From positions 1-10,037 of the forward strand of contig DQVN01000098.1 of assembly GCA_015661715.1 (NCBI GenBank): a stretch of 10,037 nucleotides of DNA, given 5' to 3'. Source of the DNA: Sulfurivirga caldicuralii. GTDB lineage: Bacteria; Pseudomonadota; Gammaproteobacteria; Thiomicrospirales; Thiomicrospiraceae. Position numbers and translations under genes: made by a program. The notes beneath the pieces were generated by a model. It worked only from the letters and a program-made list of their open reading frames with translations, searched no databases and was not told the origin of the DNA. Below are positions 1 through 6,943 of this stretch, piece by piece (the first letter of the stretch is position 1; the number at the start of each line of letters is the position of its first letter).

Positions 1-1310
1 GACTTAGCCAGAGCAATAATGGCGTGGATAATTTTCTGCGCATGGGTCTGGGGCAGTTGGCGAATAAAACTCTGATCAATTTTGAGGGTGTTGACAGGAA
101 ACTGGCTTAGCCAAGCTAGAGAGGAGTGGCCGGTGCCAAAATCGTCCAAGGCCAGTTTGAGGCCCAGGGCTTTAAGCTGTTTCATGGTATCCAGCGACAG
201 CTTGAGCTGTTCCATGGCCTGGGATTCGACCACTTCGATTTCCAGTTGCGTCAAGGGGAAGTGGGCATGCTCCAGGTGGGCCTGCAGGTTATCCAGCAGT
301 TTGGGATCCTGAAACTGCTGGGGAGTCAGGTTCAACCCCATCTGCAGGGTATGACCGCTGTCATGGAGGCGGTTGCTCCAGTGAATTAGCGTGCGTAGGA
401 CAAAATCGGTAATCGGTGCGATCTGATCAATCTGTTCAGCAATGGGTAGAAAAGCGGCTGGTGAAATCACCCCTAAGCGGGGATGACGCCAGCGGACCAG
501 GGCTTCAGCACCGATGAGTCGACGGGTCTGGCTGTCCACCTGAGGCTGCAGCCATAGCTCGATTTCCTTTTTTTTCAGCGCATAACGCAGATGATTTTCC
601 AGCATCAGATGCCAGTCGGTATCCACGTTCATTTCGGGGGTATACAAGGCAATCTGATGCCCCCCCTGACGTTTGGCGTTTAGTCGGGCCCGATTGGCAC
701 CATTGAGCAGCCGCTCGGTGTCCGGCAGAGTGGGCCAGTGGGCCGCGCCAAGGCTGTAGCTGAGGTGGATATGGCGGTGTTCCACCTGTAAAGGTGGAGA
801 GAGGTCTTTGAAAAAGCGTTCGGCAATAGGGCGCAGATAGCGTTCATCTTGAACATCGTTGACCAGAATAGCGAATAGGTCTCCACCCAGGCGCGCCACC
901 CAATCATTCTGACGGGTAATGGTATGCAGGCGCTGGGCCAATGCTTTGAGTACGGCATCACCAAATGCCAGGCCAAAACAGTCATTGATATTGCTGAAGC
1001 GGTCGATGCTGAACAGCAACAGAATCACCGGGTCCGCATCCGGGTGAAGCCGTTCTTCTAGCCGATGGGTGAAAGCCTGACGGGTTAACAGGCCGGTCAG
1101 CGCATCATAGTCCAGCGCCTTGGCATCCACACACGCCAAGGGCCAGCCCCAGGTCTGGGGTTGGGAGAGGATCCAGTCCGGCTGTAGGCTGGCCATCAGC
1201 TGACGGCTCTGTTCGGCGTTGAACGCTTGGACGAAGTGGGTCGACTTCAACCACGGCAGTGTATCGGCTGCAGCTGGATCCGGGCTGATGAGAAGTAATG
1301 GTTTGTCCAT
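1..1310 (-). CDS. GGDEF-EAL c-di-GMP signalling protein (3' end outside window)
   Basis: This is a cytoplasmic cyclic-di-GMP turnover protein; 436 codons are visible and the C-terminus is cut off by the window edge. Residues 1-65 form a short N-terminal stretch with no recognised sensor domain. The GGDEF domain starts at DALTGLLTR (about residue 70). Its signature reads GGDLF at 142-146, with Leu replacing the Glu needed for metal binding and catalysis, while the RxxD inhibitory site (R133-D136) is kept at the usual five-residue spacing. The EAL domain carries EAL at 269-271, DDFGTG from 389 and KID at 410-412, as expected of an active phosphodiesterase. I infer a phosphodiesterase controlled by a non-catalytic GGDEF domain. 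The ATG at 1310 follows the dtd stop by 23 bases, with an in-frame TAA just upstream and no clear Shine-Dalgarno, so expression probably depends on dtd transcription or translation. Confidence 0.93.
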   Translation of the reverse strand, partial: MDKPLLLISPDPAAADTLPWLKSTHFVQAFNAEQSRQLMASLQPDWILSQPQTWGWPLACVDAKALDYDALTGLLTRQAFTHRLEERLHPDADPVILLLFSIDRFSNINDCFGLAFGDAVLKALAQRLHTITRQNDWVARLGGDLFAILVNDVQDERYLRPIAERFFKDLSPPLQVEHRHIHLSYSLGAAHWPTLPDTERLLNGANRARLNAKRQGGHQIALYTPEMNVDTDWHLMLENHLRYALKKKEIELWLQPQVDSQTRRLIGAEALVRWRHPRLGVISPAAFLPIAEQIDQIAPITDFVLRTLIHWSNRLHDSGHTLQMGLNLTPQQFQDPKLLDNLQAHLEHAHFPLTQLEIEVVESQAMEQLKLSLDTMKQLKALGLKLALDDFGTGHSSLAWLSQFPVNTLKIDQSFIRQLPQTHAQKIIHAIIALAK

Positions 1311-1333
1311 GGGTGCAGTTTACGCGGCGTGAT

Positions 1334-1771
1334 TTAACCTTGCAACCAGAAAGAGACCGGCCCATCATTGCACAGACTGACCTGCATATGGGCGCCAAAG
1401 CGTCCGGTGGCCACTGGATTGTGCAGTGTGCGTACCGTCTCGACAAATTGCTCAAACAGGGTGCGGGCTAGCTCCGGTGGCGCTGCTGGGGTGAAGTTGG
1501 GCCTTAAGCCCTTGCGGGTGTCGGCGGCCAGGGTGAATTGAGGTACCAATAGGATTGCGCCATCGATCTGCTGCACATTCAAGTTCATGCGTCCCTGGGC
1601 ATCGGCAAACAGGCGGTAATGGGTCAACTTGTGGGCCATTTTTTCCACCTGCGCAGTGGTATCGCCACGCTCAAAGCCGACCAGCACCACCATACCCTGA
1701 TCGATTCGGCCGATACACTGGTCTGCAACCGTGACCTGGCCCCAGCAGACGCGTTGGATAAAGCAGATCAT
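1334..1771 (-). CDS. dtd: D-aminoacyl-tRNA deacylase
   Basis: This cytosolic enzyme hydrolyses D-amino acids (and mischarged glycine) from tRNA, acting as a chirality proofreader of translation. The 145-residue length is typical. Family motifs are clear: MICFIQRV at the start, MNLNVQQ at 62-68, QFTLAADT from 78, RFGA at 124-127 and NDGPVSFWLQ near the end. The Gly-Pro pair (137-138) is the cross-subunit Gly-cisPro element. Two positions differ from the usual consensus: SQFTL is PQFTL (P77) and GPVT is GPVS (S140). A purine-rich GGGGGA lies a few bases upstream of the ATG. No convincing promoter was found in the roughly 50 bases between it and the typA terminator, so read-through from typA is possible. 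The GGDEF-EAL gene follows 23 bases downstream. Confidence 0.95.
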   Translation of the reverse strand: MICFIQRVCWGQVTVADQCIGRIDQGMVVLVGFERGDTTAQVEKMAHKLTHYRLFADAQGRMNLNVQQIDGAILLVPQFTLAADTRKGLRPNFTPAAPPELARTLFEQFVETVRTLHNPVATGRFGAHMQVSLCNDGPVSFWLQG

Positions 1772-1823
1772 AAGGGTCCCCCGAGAAATTTTTGCCGCCG
1801 ATTTTGCCAGTGAGTCAGTGGTG

Positions 1824-1850
1824 AAAAAGGCCGCTTTTGGCGGCCTTTTT
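1824..1850 (-). terminator. Intrinsic terminator downstream of typA
   Basis: An inverted repeat pairs AAAAAGGCCGC with GCGGCCTTTTT around a five-base loop. It begins 26 bases after the typA stop. The U run is part of the stem, so the structure is nearly symmetric and could act in either direction, but only the minus strand has genes here. Confidence 0.75.
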
Positions 1851-1876
1851 GCGATTTTTGCTTATTTTAAGCGATT

Positions 1877-3700
1877 TTAGTCCGTTTTTTGCCGGGCTTG
1901 ACGTTTGCGCTCGCTTTCGCTCAGGTATTTTTTGCGAATGCGGATGCTGGCGGGGGTGACTTCCACCAGTTCGTCGTCATCGATGAATTCCAGCGCCTGC
2001 TCCAGGCTGAAGCGAATGGGCGGGGTGAGCAGTATGTTTTCATCCGAGCCGGCGGCGCGGATATTGGTCAGCTGTTTGGCCTTGAGGGGGTTGACGGTCA
2101 AATCGTTGCTACGGCTGTGAATGCCGATCACCTGCCCTTCATAGACTTCATCGCCGGGGCCGATAAATAAGCGCCCGCGCTCTTGCAGGTTGAACAGGGC
2201 ATAACCCAGCGCCTTGCCGGTGCTGTTGGCGATCAATACGCCGTTGGTGCGGGTGCCGATGCGTCCGGAGAGTTTGGGCCCCCAGTGGCTGAAACTGGAA
2301 AACAGCAGTCCTTCTCCTGCGGTGGCGGTGAGGAATTCGGTGCGAAAACCGATCAGGCCGCGGGAGGGGATGATGAAGTCTATGCGTACGCGGCCAAATC
2401 CGTCCGGCACCATGTTGGTCATTTCCGCCTTGCGTTCGCCCAGCTTTTCCATAATGGTGCCCTGGGCATTTTCCGGAATGTCCACGGTCAGGGTTTCATA
2501 AGGCTCTTTCCACTCGCCGTCGATTTCCTTGAAGATGACTTCCGGGCGGGAGACGGCCAGCTCAAAGCCTTCACGGCGCATGGTCTCGATCAGCACGGAC
2601 AGGTGCAACTCACCCCGGCCGGAGACGGTGAATTTATCCGGATCGTCCTGCTGCTCCACCCGCAGGGCGACATTGGTGAGCAGTTCCTTGTCCAGGCGTT
2701 CTTTGATTTGGCGGGAGGTGAGATATTTACCTTCCTTACCGGCAAAGGGGGAGGTGTTGACCTGAAAGGTCATGGTCACGGTGGGCTCTTCCACACTGAC
2801 CGGCGGCAGAGCTTCCACATGATTTGGATCGCACAGGGTGTCGGATATGTACAGGGGGTCGATGCCGGTAAAGGCGATAATATCGCCGGCGCTGGCTTCA
2901 TCCACATTGATCCGCTCCAGGCCGTGATAGCCTAAAATCTCCAGCACACGGGCCGGTCGGGTATTGCCTTCGGCGTCAATGATGGTGACGGGGGTGTTGG
3001 TTTTGATGCGCCCGCGTTTGATGCGGCCGGTGCCGATCACGCCCTTGTAGGTGTCATAGTCCAGGCTGATGCACTGCAGCTGGAAAGGCGCGTCCAGGTC
3101 TACATCCGGGGCGGGCACTTTGTCAATAATGGTGTGGAACAGGTAGCCCATGTCTTCGCCATGATCATCTGGATCGGGGCCGGCAAAGCCGTTCAGGCCG
3201 GAGGCGTAGATCACCTCGAAATCCAACTGTTCATCGCTGGCGCCTAAGCGGTCAAACAGGTCGAAGGTTTGATCCAGCACCCAGTCGGGGCGGGCGCCGG
3301 GACGGTCGATCTTGTTGATCACCACAATGGGCTTCAGGCCACGGGCCAGCGCTTTCTGGGTGACAAAGCGGGTCTGGGGCATGGGGCCTTCCACTGCATC
3401 CACCAGCAGCAGGACGGAGTCCACCATGGAGAGGATGCGTTCCACTTCACCGCCAAAATCGGCATGGCCCGGTGTATCGACGATATTGATACGGTAGCCG
3501 TTATAGTCGATGGCGGTGTTTTTGGACAGGATGGTGATGCCCCGCTCCTTTTCCAGCTCGTTGGAGTCCATGACCCGTTCACCGAAATTTTTGCGGGCTT
3601 CTAGGGTGCCGGATTGTTTGAGCAGTTGGTCTACCAGTGTGGTTTTGCCGTGATCCACATGGGCGATAATGGCAATGTTACGGATTTTATCGGGGGTCAT
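1877..3700 (-). CDS. typA: Ribosome-associated GTPase TypA/BipA
   Basis: TypA/BipA is a translational GTPase related to EF-G and LepA. It binds the 70S ribosome and supports ribosome assembly and growth under stress such as low temperature. At 607 residues it matches the usual family length. All GTP-binding motifs are present: G1 AHVDHGKT (13-20), G2 RGITI (53-57), G3 DTPGH (75-79), G4 NKID (129-132), and a G5-like ASGLNG about 40 residues later. Beta-barrel domain II, an EF-G domain-V-like region and the BipA-specific C-terminal domain follow, ending in a basic tail rich in Lys and Arg. The ATG at 3700 has an AGGT Shine-Dalgarno five bases upstream. The gene is flanked by terminators (3742-3765 upstream, 1824-1850 downstream), so it is largely its own unit. 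No convincing promoter was identified in the 41-base gap upstream. Confidence 0.98.
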   Translation of the reverse strand: MTPDKIRNIAIIAHVDHGKTTLVDQLLKQSGTLEARKNFGERVMDSNELEKERGITILSKNTAIDYNGYRINIVDTPGHADFGGEVERILSMVDSVLLLVDAVEGPMPQTRFVTQKALARGLKPIVVINKIDRPGARPDWVLDQTFDLFDRLGASDEQLDFEVIYASGLNGFAGPDPDDHGEDMGYLFHTIIDKVPAPDVDLDAPFQLQCISLDYDTYKGVIGTGRIKRGRIKTNTPVTIIDAEGNTRPARVLEILGYHGLERINVDEASAGDIIAFTGIDPLYISDTLCDPNHVEALPPVSVEEPTVTMTFQVNTSPFAGKEGKYLTSRQIKERLDKELLTNVALRVEQQDDPDKFTVSGRGELHLSVLIETMRREGFELAVSRPEVIFKEIDGEWKEPYETLTVDIPENAQGTIMEKLGERKAEMTNMVPDGFGRVRIDFIIPSRGLIGFRTEFLTATAGEGLLFSSFSHWGPKLSGRIGTRTNGVLIANSTGKALGYALFNLQERGRLFIGPGDEVYEGQVIGIHSRSNDLTVNPLKAKQLTNIRAAGSDENILLTPPIRFSLEQALEFIDDDELVEVTPASIRIRKKYLSESERKRQARQKTD

Positions 3701-3741
3701 GGGTTACCTGAACATTGATACCTAAGAGCGTTTTATCCAAT

Positions 3742-3765
3742 AAAAACGCCCGCACGATGCGGGCG
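3742..3765 (-). terminator. Intrinsic terminator of the PAS/chemoreceptor unit
   Basis: A perfect 8-bp stem (CGCCCGCA with TGCGGGCG) and a three-base loop is followed on the minus strand by five Ts, the classic Rho-independent layout. It lies 35 bases after the chemoreceptor stop and just before typA. Confidence 0.88.
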
Positions 3766-3800
3766 CCAATGGAGGATTATACGATTTTTTACGCGCCTGT

Positions 3801-5282
3801 CTATGCGCGATGTTTTTCTTCCACCATTTTCTGGATGAGCGCCATGACCTCATGGCTGGCATTTTCAGCGGTGGCGAGTTTTTCCACAATGGCTTCCAGA
3901 ATGCTGTGATCATGCAGCCAGTCCTCTTTGGCCAGGTCTTTTGCCGCCTGGACATTGCTATGGACACTGCTATGAGGGCCTTCCAGCTGTGTATAGCTGG
4001 GGGTTTGGCGGAACGCCTTGGCGCCATGGCCTTCGTAGTACCACTTGCCCAGACGGCAGTGATGGTGATCCACAGAAATGACCTCCGCTTCCGGCCCTTG
4101 GCCTTCCTGTTCAACCGCCGCATAGCCGTTTTGCATATACAGAATATGGTCCAGTTTGACCAGCACGGCAAACAGCCAGTCATTGATACGGTCTAATACT
4201 TGCAAAATATGCTGGGAAGAGTCGGCCACATTAACAAACTGAGACTGGAATCGATCCACTTCGGTGCTGATTTCGCCGGCTTGCTCATTGAGTAGATTGG
4301 CTCGACTGACCATGGATTGAATGCTGCTGCGCAGTTGTTGAATAACCTGATCGATTTCGGTGGTAGCCTGGGTGGTGCGACTGGCCAGGGTACGCACCTC
4401 ATCTGCCACCACGGCAAACCCGCGGCCGTGCTCACCGGCGCGGGCCGCTTCAATGGCAGCGTTCAACGCCAGCAGGTTGGTCTGTTCCGCAATTTCGGTG
4501 ATCACCGACAGGGTCTGGCCGATGGCGTCGCTGGCCTCATTGAGTTGATGGGCCTGCTGAGACAGATCCTGCATGTGTTGATTCATATCGGTGAGGGTCT
4601 GGGCCAGTTTGCGCGCGGCCTTCAGGCTGTGGGCGGCTTGTTCCTGGTTGGTTTGTGCTGCATCGACAATGTCTTTCAACTGTTCGCTCATGCCAATGAG
4701 ATCTTGCTGGTTCACTTTAAGTTTGCTCATTAGATTGGTTTTGTTGAGCTGATGTAGCCTGGAGGCCAGTTCATTGCGCCGCGCCAGTAGCTGGGCTTCG
4801 TGCATGGCGTTCATGGCGGTGCTGATCTCTTTCATGGTATGGGCGAAGTTGGGGGGCATCCCCACAGACAGGGGTTGGCGGGAAAAGTCCCCTTTACCGG
4901 CAGCCTCGAAACTCAATTCAATATCGCGCATATAAGCCTCGACAATGTCAAGGAAATCGTTCAGATCCCAGACGATTTGACCGATTTCACCCAGGCCGCA
5001 GGTATTGAGAATACGGTTATGGGTATTGCCTTTGATCGCTTCCAGCAGCATGTAATGAACTTTTTCCAACACAGCGAAGGCGCGGTTGAAGGCGCGGTAC
5101 AGCCAGATGGAGATCAGCGGGATGATCAGCATCAGGGCCAGATCCAGCCAGTGCAGCTGTTGTTCGAGCCACATGCTTTTCAGGCCGATAAACCAGATGG
5201 CCAGGTTGATCAGTACCAGCCCGATCAGGGTGCGTTGGCGATAGAAGGGAATTCGATGACTGATATGATGGTGGGCAGACAT
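3801..5282 (-). CDS. Membrane-anchored methyl-accepting chemotaxis protein with C-terminal CZB zinc-binding domain
   Basis: This 493-residue chemoreceptor should signal through CheW/CheA. Two hydrophobic segments (about 18-36 and 45-63) are separated by only some eight residues, so there is no periplasmic ligand domain and input must be cytoplasmic or membrane-borne. Residues 64-160 look like one or two HAMP-type modules (GLGEIG near 96; GKGDF near 129). The cytoplasmic signalling hairpin is unmistakable around 264-300, with [18 protein letters not shown] and [15 protein letters not shown]. The C-terminal part is a chemoreceptor zinc-binding (CZB) domain with likely ligands H379, C409 (in HCRLGKWYY), H437 and H441. 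No C-terminal CheR/CheB-tethering pentapeptide is seen. A strong AAGGAGG overlaps the stop of the PAS gene 10 bases upstream, so the two are probably translated together. I infer that it is the signalling half of a split Aer-like receptor. Confidence 0.95.
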   Translation of the reverse strand: MSAHHHISHRIPFYRQRTLIGLVLINLAIWFIGLKSMWLEQQLHWLDLALMLIIPLISIWLYRAFNRAFAVLEKVHYMLLEAIKGNTHNRILNTCGLGEIGQIVWDLNDFLDIVEAYMRDIELSFEAAGKGDFSRQPLSVGMPPNFAHTMKEISTAMNAMHEAQLLARRNELASRLHQLNKTNLMSKLKVNQQDLIGMSEQLKDIVDAAQTNQEQAAHSLKAARKLAQTLTDMNQHMQDLSQQAHQLNEASDAIGQTLSVITEIAEQTNLLALNAAIEAARAGEHGRGFAVVADEVRTLASRTTQATTEIDQVIQQLRSSIQSMVSRANLLNEQAGEISTEVDRFQSQFVNVADSSQHILQVLDRINDWLFAVLVKLDHILYMQNGYAAVEQEGQGPEAEVISVDHHHCRLGKWYYEGHGAKAFRQTPSYTQLEGPHSSVHSNVQAAKDLAKEDWLHDHSILEAIVEKLATAENASHEVMALIQKMVEEKHRA

Positions 5283-5287
5283 GCTTG

Positions 5288-5294
5288 CCTCCTT
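5288..5294 (-). promoter_or_regulatory. Shine-Dalgarno of the chemoreceptor embedded in the PAS stop codon
   Basis: The minus strand reads TAAGGAGG, then five bases, then ATG. The last two bases of the PAS stop codon are part of the ribosome binding site, which fixes the ATG at 5282 and suggests coupled, near-stoichiometric synthesis of the two proteins. Confidence 0.85.
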
Positions 5295-5820
5295 ATGCGC
5301 TACGGTAGAGTTTTAGAGCAAACTGGTTATAGCTGAGATGTTGTTCTTTCAGCAGGGTATCCAGGTGGGCCAGGGCGGCATCAATGCCTTGACGGTTTTC
5401 CAGCTCCCGCAGAGTCTGGTACAGCACCTCCACCTGCTCCAGGGCTTTACGGTTCAGAATGGGACGGCGTACGGAGTAATAACCGACTGGCTTGCCGTTT
5501 TCACAATCAATAGTAACATTGGCAAAGACCCAGTAATGATCCCCGCTGGATGTCATATTTTTGACAAAACCGAACCACTCCTTTTGCGCCTGCACATGCT
5601 CCCACAGCAGGCGAAAAGCTGTTTTGGGCATATCCGGATGGCGAATAATATTGTGCGGTTGGCCCAGCAGCTCATTGGGGGCATAGTCGGCAATGCGCAT
5701 AAAGGCACGGTTGATATAGGTGATGGTGCCCTTCAGGTCGGTTTTTGACACAATAAAACCATCTTTTTCCGTAAACGGTACTTCTCGCCCTGTTGGGGCG
5801 GGCTTGTTGGGGGTTGGCAT
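5293..5820 (-). CDS. Stand-alone Aer-like PAS domain protein (probable flavin redox/energy sensor)
   Basis: This 175-residue soluble protein is essentially one PAS domain (about 15-120) with a helical C-terminal tail (121-175). The PAS core is closely Aer-like: [17 protein letters not shown], then EWFGFVKN and GDHYWVFAN. The four residues tied to FAD binding in E. coli Aer (R57, H58, W79, N85) have exact counterparts at R60, H61, W82 and N88 with the same spacing. The protein has no transmembrane or signalling domain of its own. It directly precedes the chemoreceptor gene with a 10-base gap. I infer that it senses redox or electron-transport state through FAD and passes the signal to the adjacent receptor, as CetB does with CetA in Campylobacter. 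GAGGG lies seven bases upstream of the ATG. Its own cofactor and ligand are not shown by sequence. Confidence 0.9.
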   Translation of the reverse strand: MPTPNKPAPTGREVPFTEKDGFIVSKTDLKGTITYINRAFMRIADYAPNELLGQPHNIIRHPDMPKTAFRLLWEHVQAQKEWFGFVKNMTSSGDHYWVFANVTIDCENGKPVGYYSVRRPILNRKALEQVEVLYQTLRELENRQGIDAALAHLDTLLKEQHLSYNQFALKLYRSA

Positions 5821-5851
5821 GGTGATACCCTCTCTTTATTTCCCTGCTCTA

Positions 5852-5857
5852 ATTGTA
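5852..5857 (-). promoter_or_regulatory. Possible -10 element upstream of the PAS/chemoreceptor operon
   Basis: TACAAT on the minus strand matches five of six bases of the sigma-70 -10 consensus and would give a leader of about 25 bases. No good -35 is found at 16 to 18 bases, and no match to the flagellar sigma-28 consensus is seen, so this is weak. Read-through from the sulphur-transport genes is the alternative, because no terminator separates them. Confidence 0.25.
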
Positions 5858-5906
5858 TGAAAATCGGTCGGTCAGCAGCATAATCCATGCCAAAAAAGTG
5901 AGTTTA

Positions 5907-6350
5907 TTAACCATCGCGGCGCAGGCACTGGATGGCATCCTGAAGCACGCCATAGGCCAGGGTGCCCAGAATGATACCTATGAGCACGAATAAAGCGGGC
6001 AGTTTGCCTTCCCCCAGCATGGCGGGCACTGTCCCTGGGCAGGAAGCGGTCATGGCCCAGCCGATGCCGAATAGAAATGCACCCAACAGCAACCCTTTTT
6101 GCCAGGGTTTGCGTGGAAACTGAATGGGTGCGCCGGTGCCCAGGCTGTGCAGCCCGTTCTGTTGCATCCACCAGATGCCAGCCATGCCAACGAGTACGGC
6201 TACGCTGATGACAATCATCAATTGGAAATCCTCCCATAGGAACATCTTGGCGTGCAGGTCATAAGTGGTGGCGCCAGCCCGGCTCATGAGAAAGCCAAAT
6301 AGAACGCCCAGCAGCCAGGCGAGAATATTGAGCTTGCGTTTGTGGAGCAT
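5907..6350 (-). CDS. YeeE/YedE (DUF395) sulphur-transport family membrane protein, second half-subunit
   Basis: This 147-residue inner-membrane protein has about four hydrophobic helices (roughly 8-24, 45-62, 87-103, 118-136). The motif TASCPGTVPAMLGEGK, with Cys104, is characteristic of the second, PmpB-like half of YeeE/YedE proteins. Full-length relatives such as E. coli TsuA import thiosulfate using conserved cysteines. In place of a Cys motif, the N-terminal part has SRAGATTYD (23-31), so only C104 is a candidate transport cysteine (C142 lies in the tail). The ATG at 6350 follows the previous gene's stop by three bases, with AAGGTG as Shine-Dalgarno overlapping that stop, so it is almost certainly translated with its partner. 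The substrate is inferred to be a small sulphur species such as thiosulfate, sulfite or sulfide; it cannot be chosen from sequence. Confidence 0.88.
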   Translation of the reverse strand: MLHKRKLNILAWLLGVLFGFLMSRAGATTYDLHAKMFLWEDFQLMIVISVAVLVGMAGIWWMQQNGLHSLGTGAPIQFPRKPWQKGLLLGAFLFGIGWAMTASCPGTVPAMLGEGKLPALFVLIGIILGTLAYGVLQDAIQCLRRDG

Positions 6351-6353
6351 GGT

Positions 6354-6842
6354 CTACACCTTGAACAACAGCCAGGTCATGGCCATGGCGCTGGTAAAAA
6401 AGACCGCGCCGGCCACCAGGCTGGGCGGATTAAGCATGGCGCCGCCTACCAGCGCATGGCCGGTGGTGCAGGCGCCGGCCAGACGCGCACCAAAGCCCAG
6501 CAGCATGCCCCCGAAGATCAACCACAGGGCCTTACCCGTTGCTGTCTGTGGTAAAACAGCATCATACATACCCATGGAAAAGTTCCAGTGCCATGGGTCG
6601 GCGCTGAGCAGGGCGCTCAATAGCCCGCCGAAGGGAATGCCCAGGAGAAACCACAGGCGGGTGTTGTTGACGTCCCGGTATTCGCCGCTGTGAAAGAATT
6701 TGAGGCGGCGGCATGCCAGCGCACAGATGTGGCCATAACCGGTGGAGCAACCGGCGGGACGGCCGATCAGCCAGAAATGGAGTAAGACAAATAAGCCGAT
6801 ACCCAAGCCGCCAAGCCAGGCGGGCCAGTAGTCAATCTGCAT
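6354..6842 (-). CDS. YeeE/YedE (DUF395) sulphur-transport family membrane protein, first half-subunit
   Basis: This 162-residue multi-helix inner-membrane protein has two related Cys motifs: GRPAGCSTGYG (Cys32) and GACTTGHALVGG (Cys125). These are hallmarks of YeeE/YedE proteins, which relay small sulphur anions along conserved cysteines. It resembles the PmpA half of two-gene YeeE systems and is followed after three bases by the PmpB-like half, so the pair probably forms one transporter. I place the start at the ATG at 6842, with AGGGG eight bases upstream. An in-frame TTG at 6905 would add 21 residues with no hydrophobic or conserved character, and it coincides with a likely -35 element. 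No rhodanese, ArsR/BigR regulator or TusA-like gene is adjacent, although these often accompany the family. Confidence 0.88.
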   Translation of the reverse strand: MQIDYWPAWLGGLGIGLFVLLHFWLIGRPAGCSTGYGHICALACRRLKFFHSGEYRDVNNTRLWFLLGIPFGGLLSALLSADPWHWNFSMGMYDAVLPQTATGKALWLIFGGMLLGFGARLAGACTTGHALVGGAMLNPPSLVAGAVFFTSAMAMTWLLFKV

Positions 6843-6850
6843 GGTGGATT

Positions 6851-6874
6851 CCCCTGAATCTGTTGCGACAGGGG
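6851..6874 (-). repeat. Inverted repeat covering the Shine-Dalgarno of the sulphur-transport operon
   Basis: On the minus strand CCCCTG pairs with CAGGGG across 12 bases, and the second arm contains the AGGGG ribosome binding site. A nested alternative pairs CTGT with ACAG around CGCA (6860-6871) and shares bases with the outer stem, so the two foldings exclude each other. It could be a translational switch in a long transcript, or an operator near the transcription start. Confidence 0.45.
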
Positions 6875-6875
6875 T

Positions 6876-6905
6876 ATTGTGATATAAGGGAATATTGCTG
6901 GTCAA
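6876..6905 (-). promoter_or_regulatory. Candidate sigma-70 promoter of the sulphur-transport genes
   Basis: On the minus strand TTGACC (five of six bases of the -35 consensus) is followed after 18 bases by CACAAT (four of six of the -10). Transcription would begin near 6869, inside the inverted repeat, placing that repeat in operator position. Confidence 0.35.
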
Positions 6906-6943
6906 AATAGAAGTTTTTTATGTCGCATAAATGGTGCTAATGG

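Noticed and set aside
1105..1455. A 116-codon minus-strand frame overlapping dtd and the GGDEF-EAL gene
   Set aside because: It is out of frame with both recognised genes and its translation is low-complexity with no motif; it is a shadow.
2183..2935. A 250-codon plus-strand open frame inside typA
   Set aside because: It lies wholly antisense to a full-length TypA with all GTPase motifs, and its translation resembles no known family. High GC content explains the open antisense frame.
3701..3743. A typA promoter with TTATTG and TATCAA at 17-base spacing
   Set aside because: The -35 match is poor, it overlaps the preceding terminator's U tract, and the implied start would fall within the Shine-Dalgarno.
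4800..5336. A 178-codon plus-strand open frame across the chemoreceptor N-terminus and PAS C-terminus
   Set aside because: It overlaps two strongly supported genes on the other strand and shows no family features.
5821..5906. A flagellar sigma-28 promoter for the chemotaxis genes
   Set aside because: A partial match to the GCCGATAA box (ACCGATTT) exists, but nothing resembling TAAA is at the required distance.
6843..6905. TTG start at 6905 giving a 183-residue first YeeE-like protein
   Set aside because: The extra 21 residues are not conserved in character, there is no ribosome binding site, and the TTG falls within a good -35 hexamer. ATG at 6842 has AGGGG at proper spacing.
6917..6931. 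AT-rich hairpin TTTATG/CATAAA after rpoH as a terminator
   Set aside because: The stem is only six weak pairs, and on the minus strand it is followed by A residues rather than U, so it should not terminate rpoH transcription.
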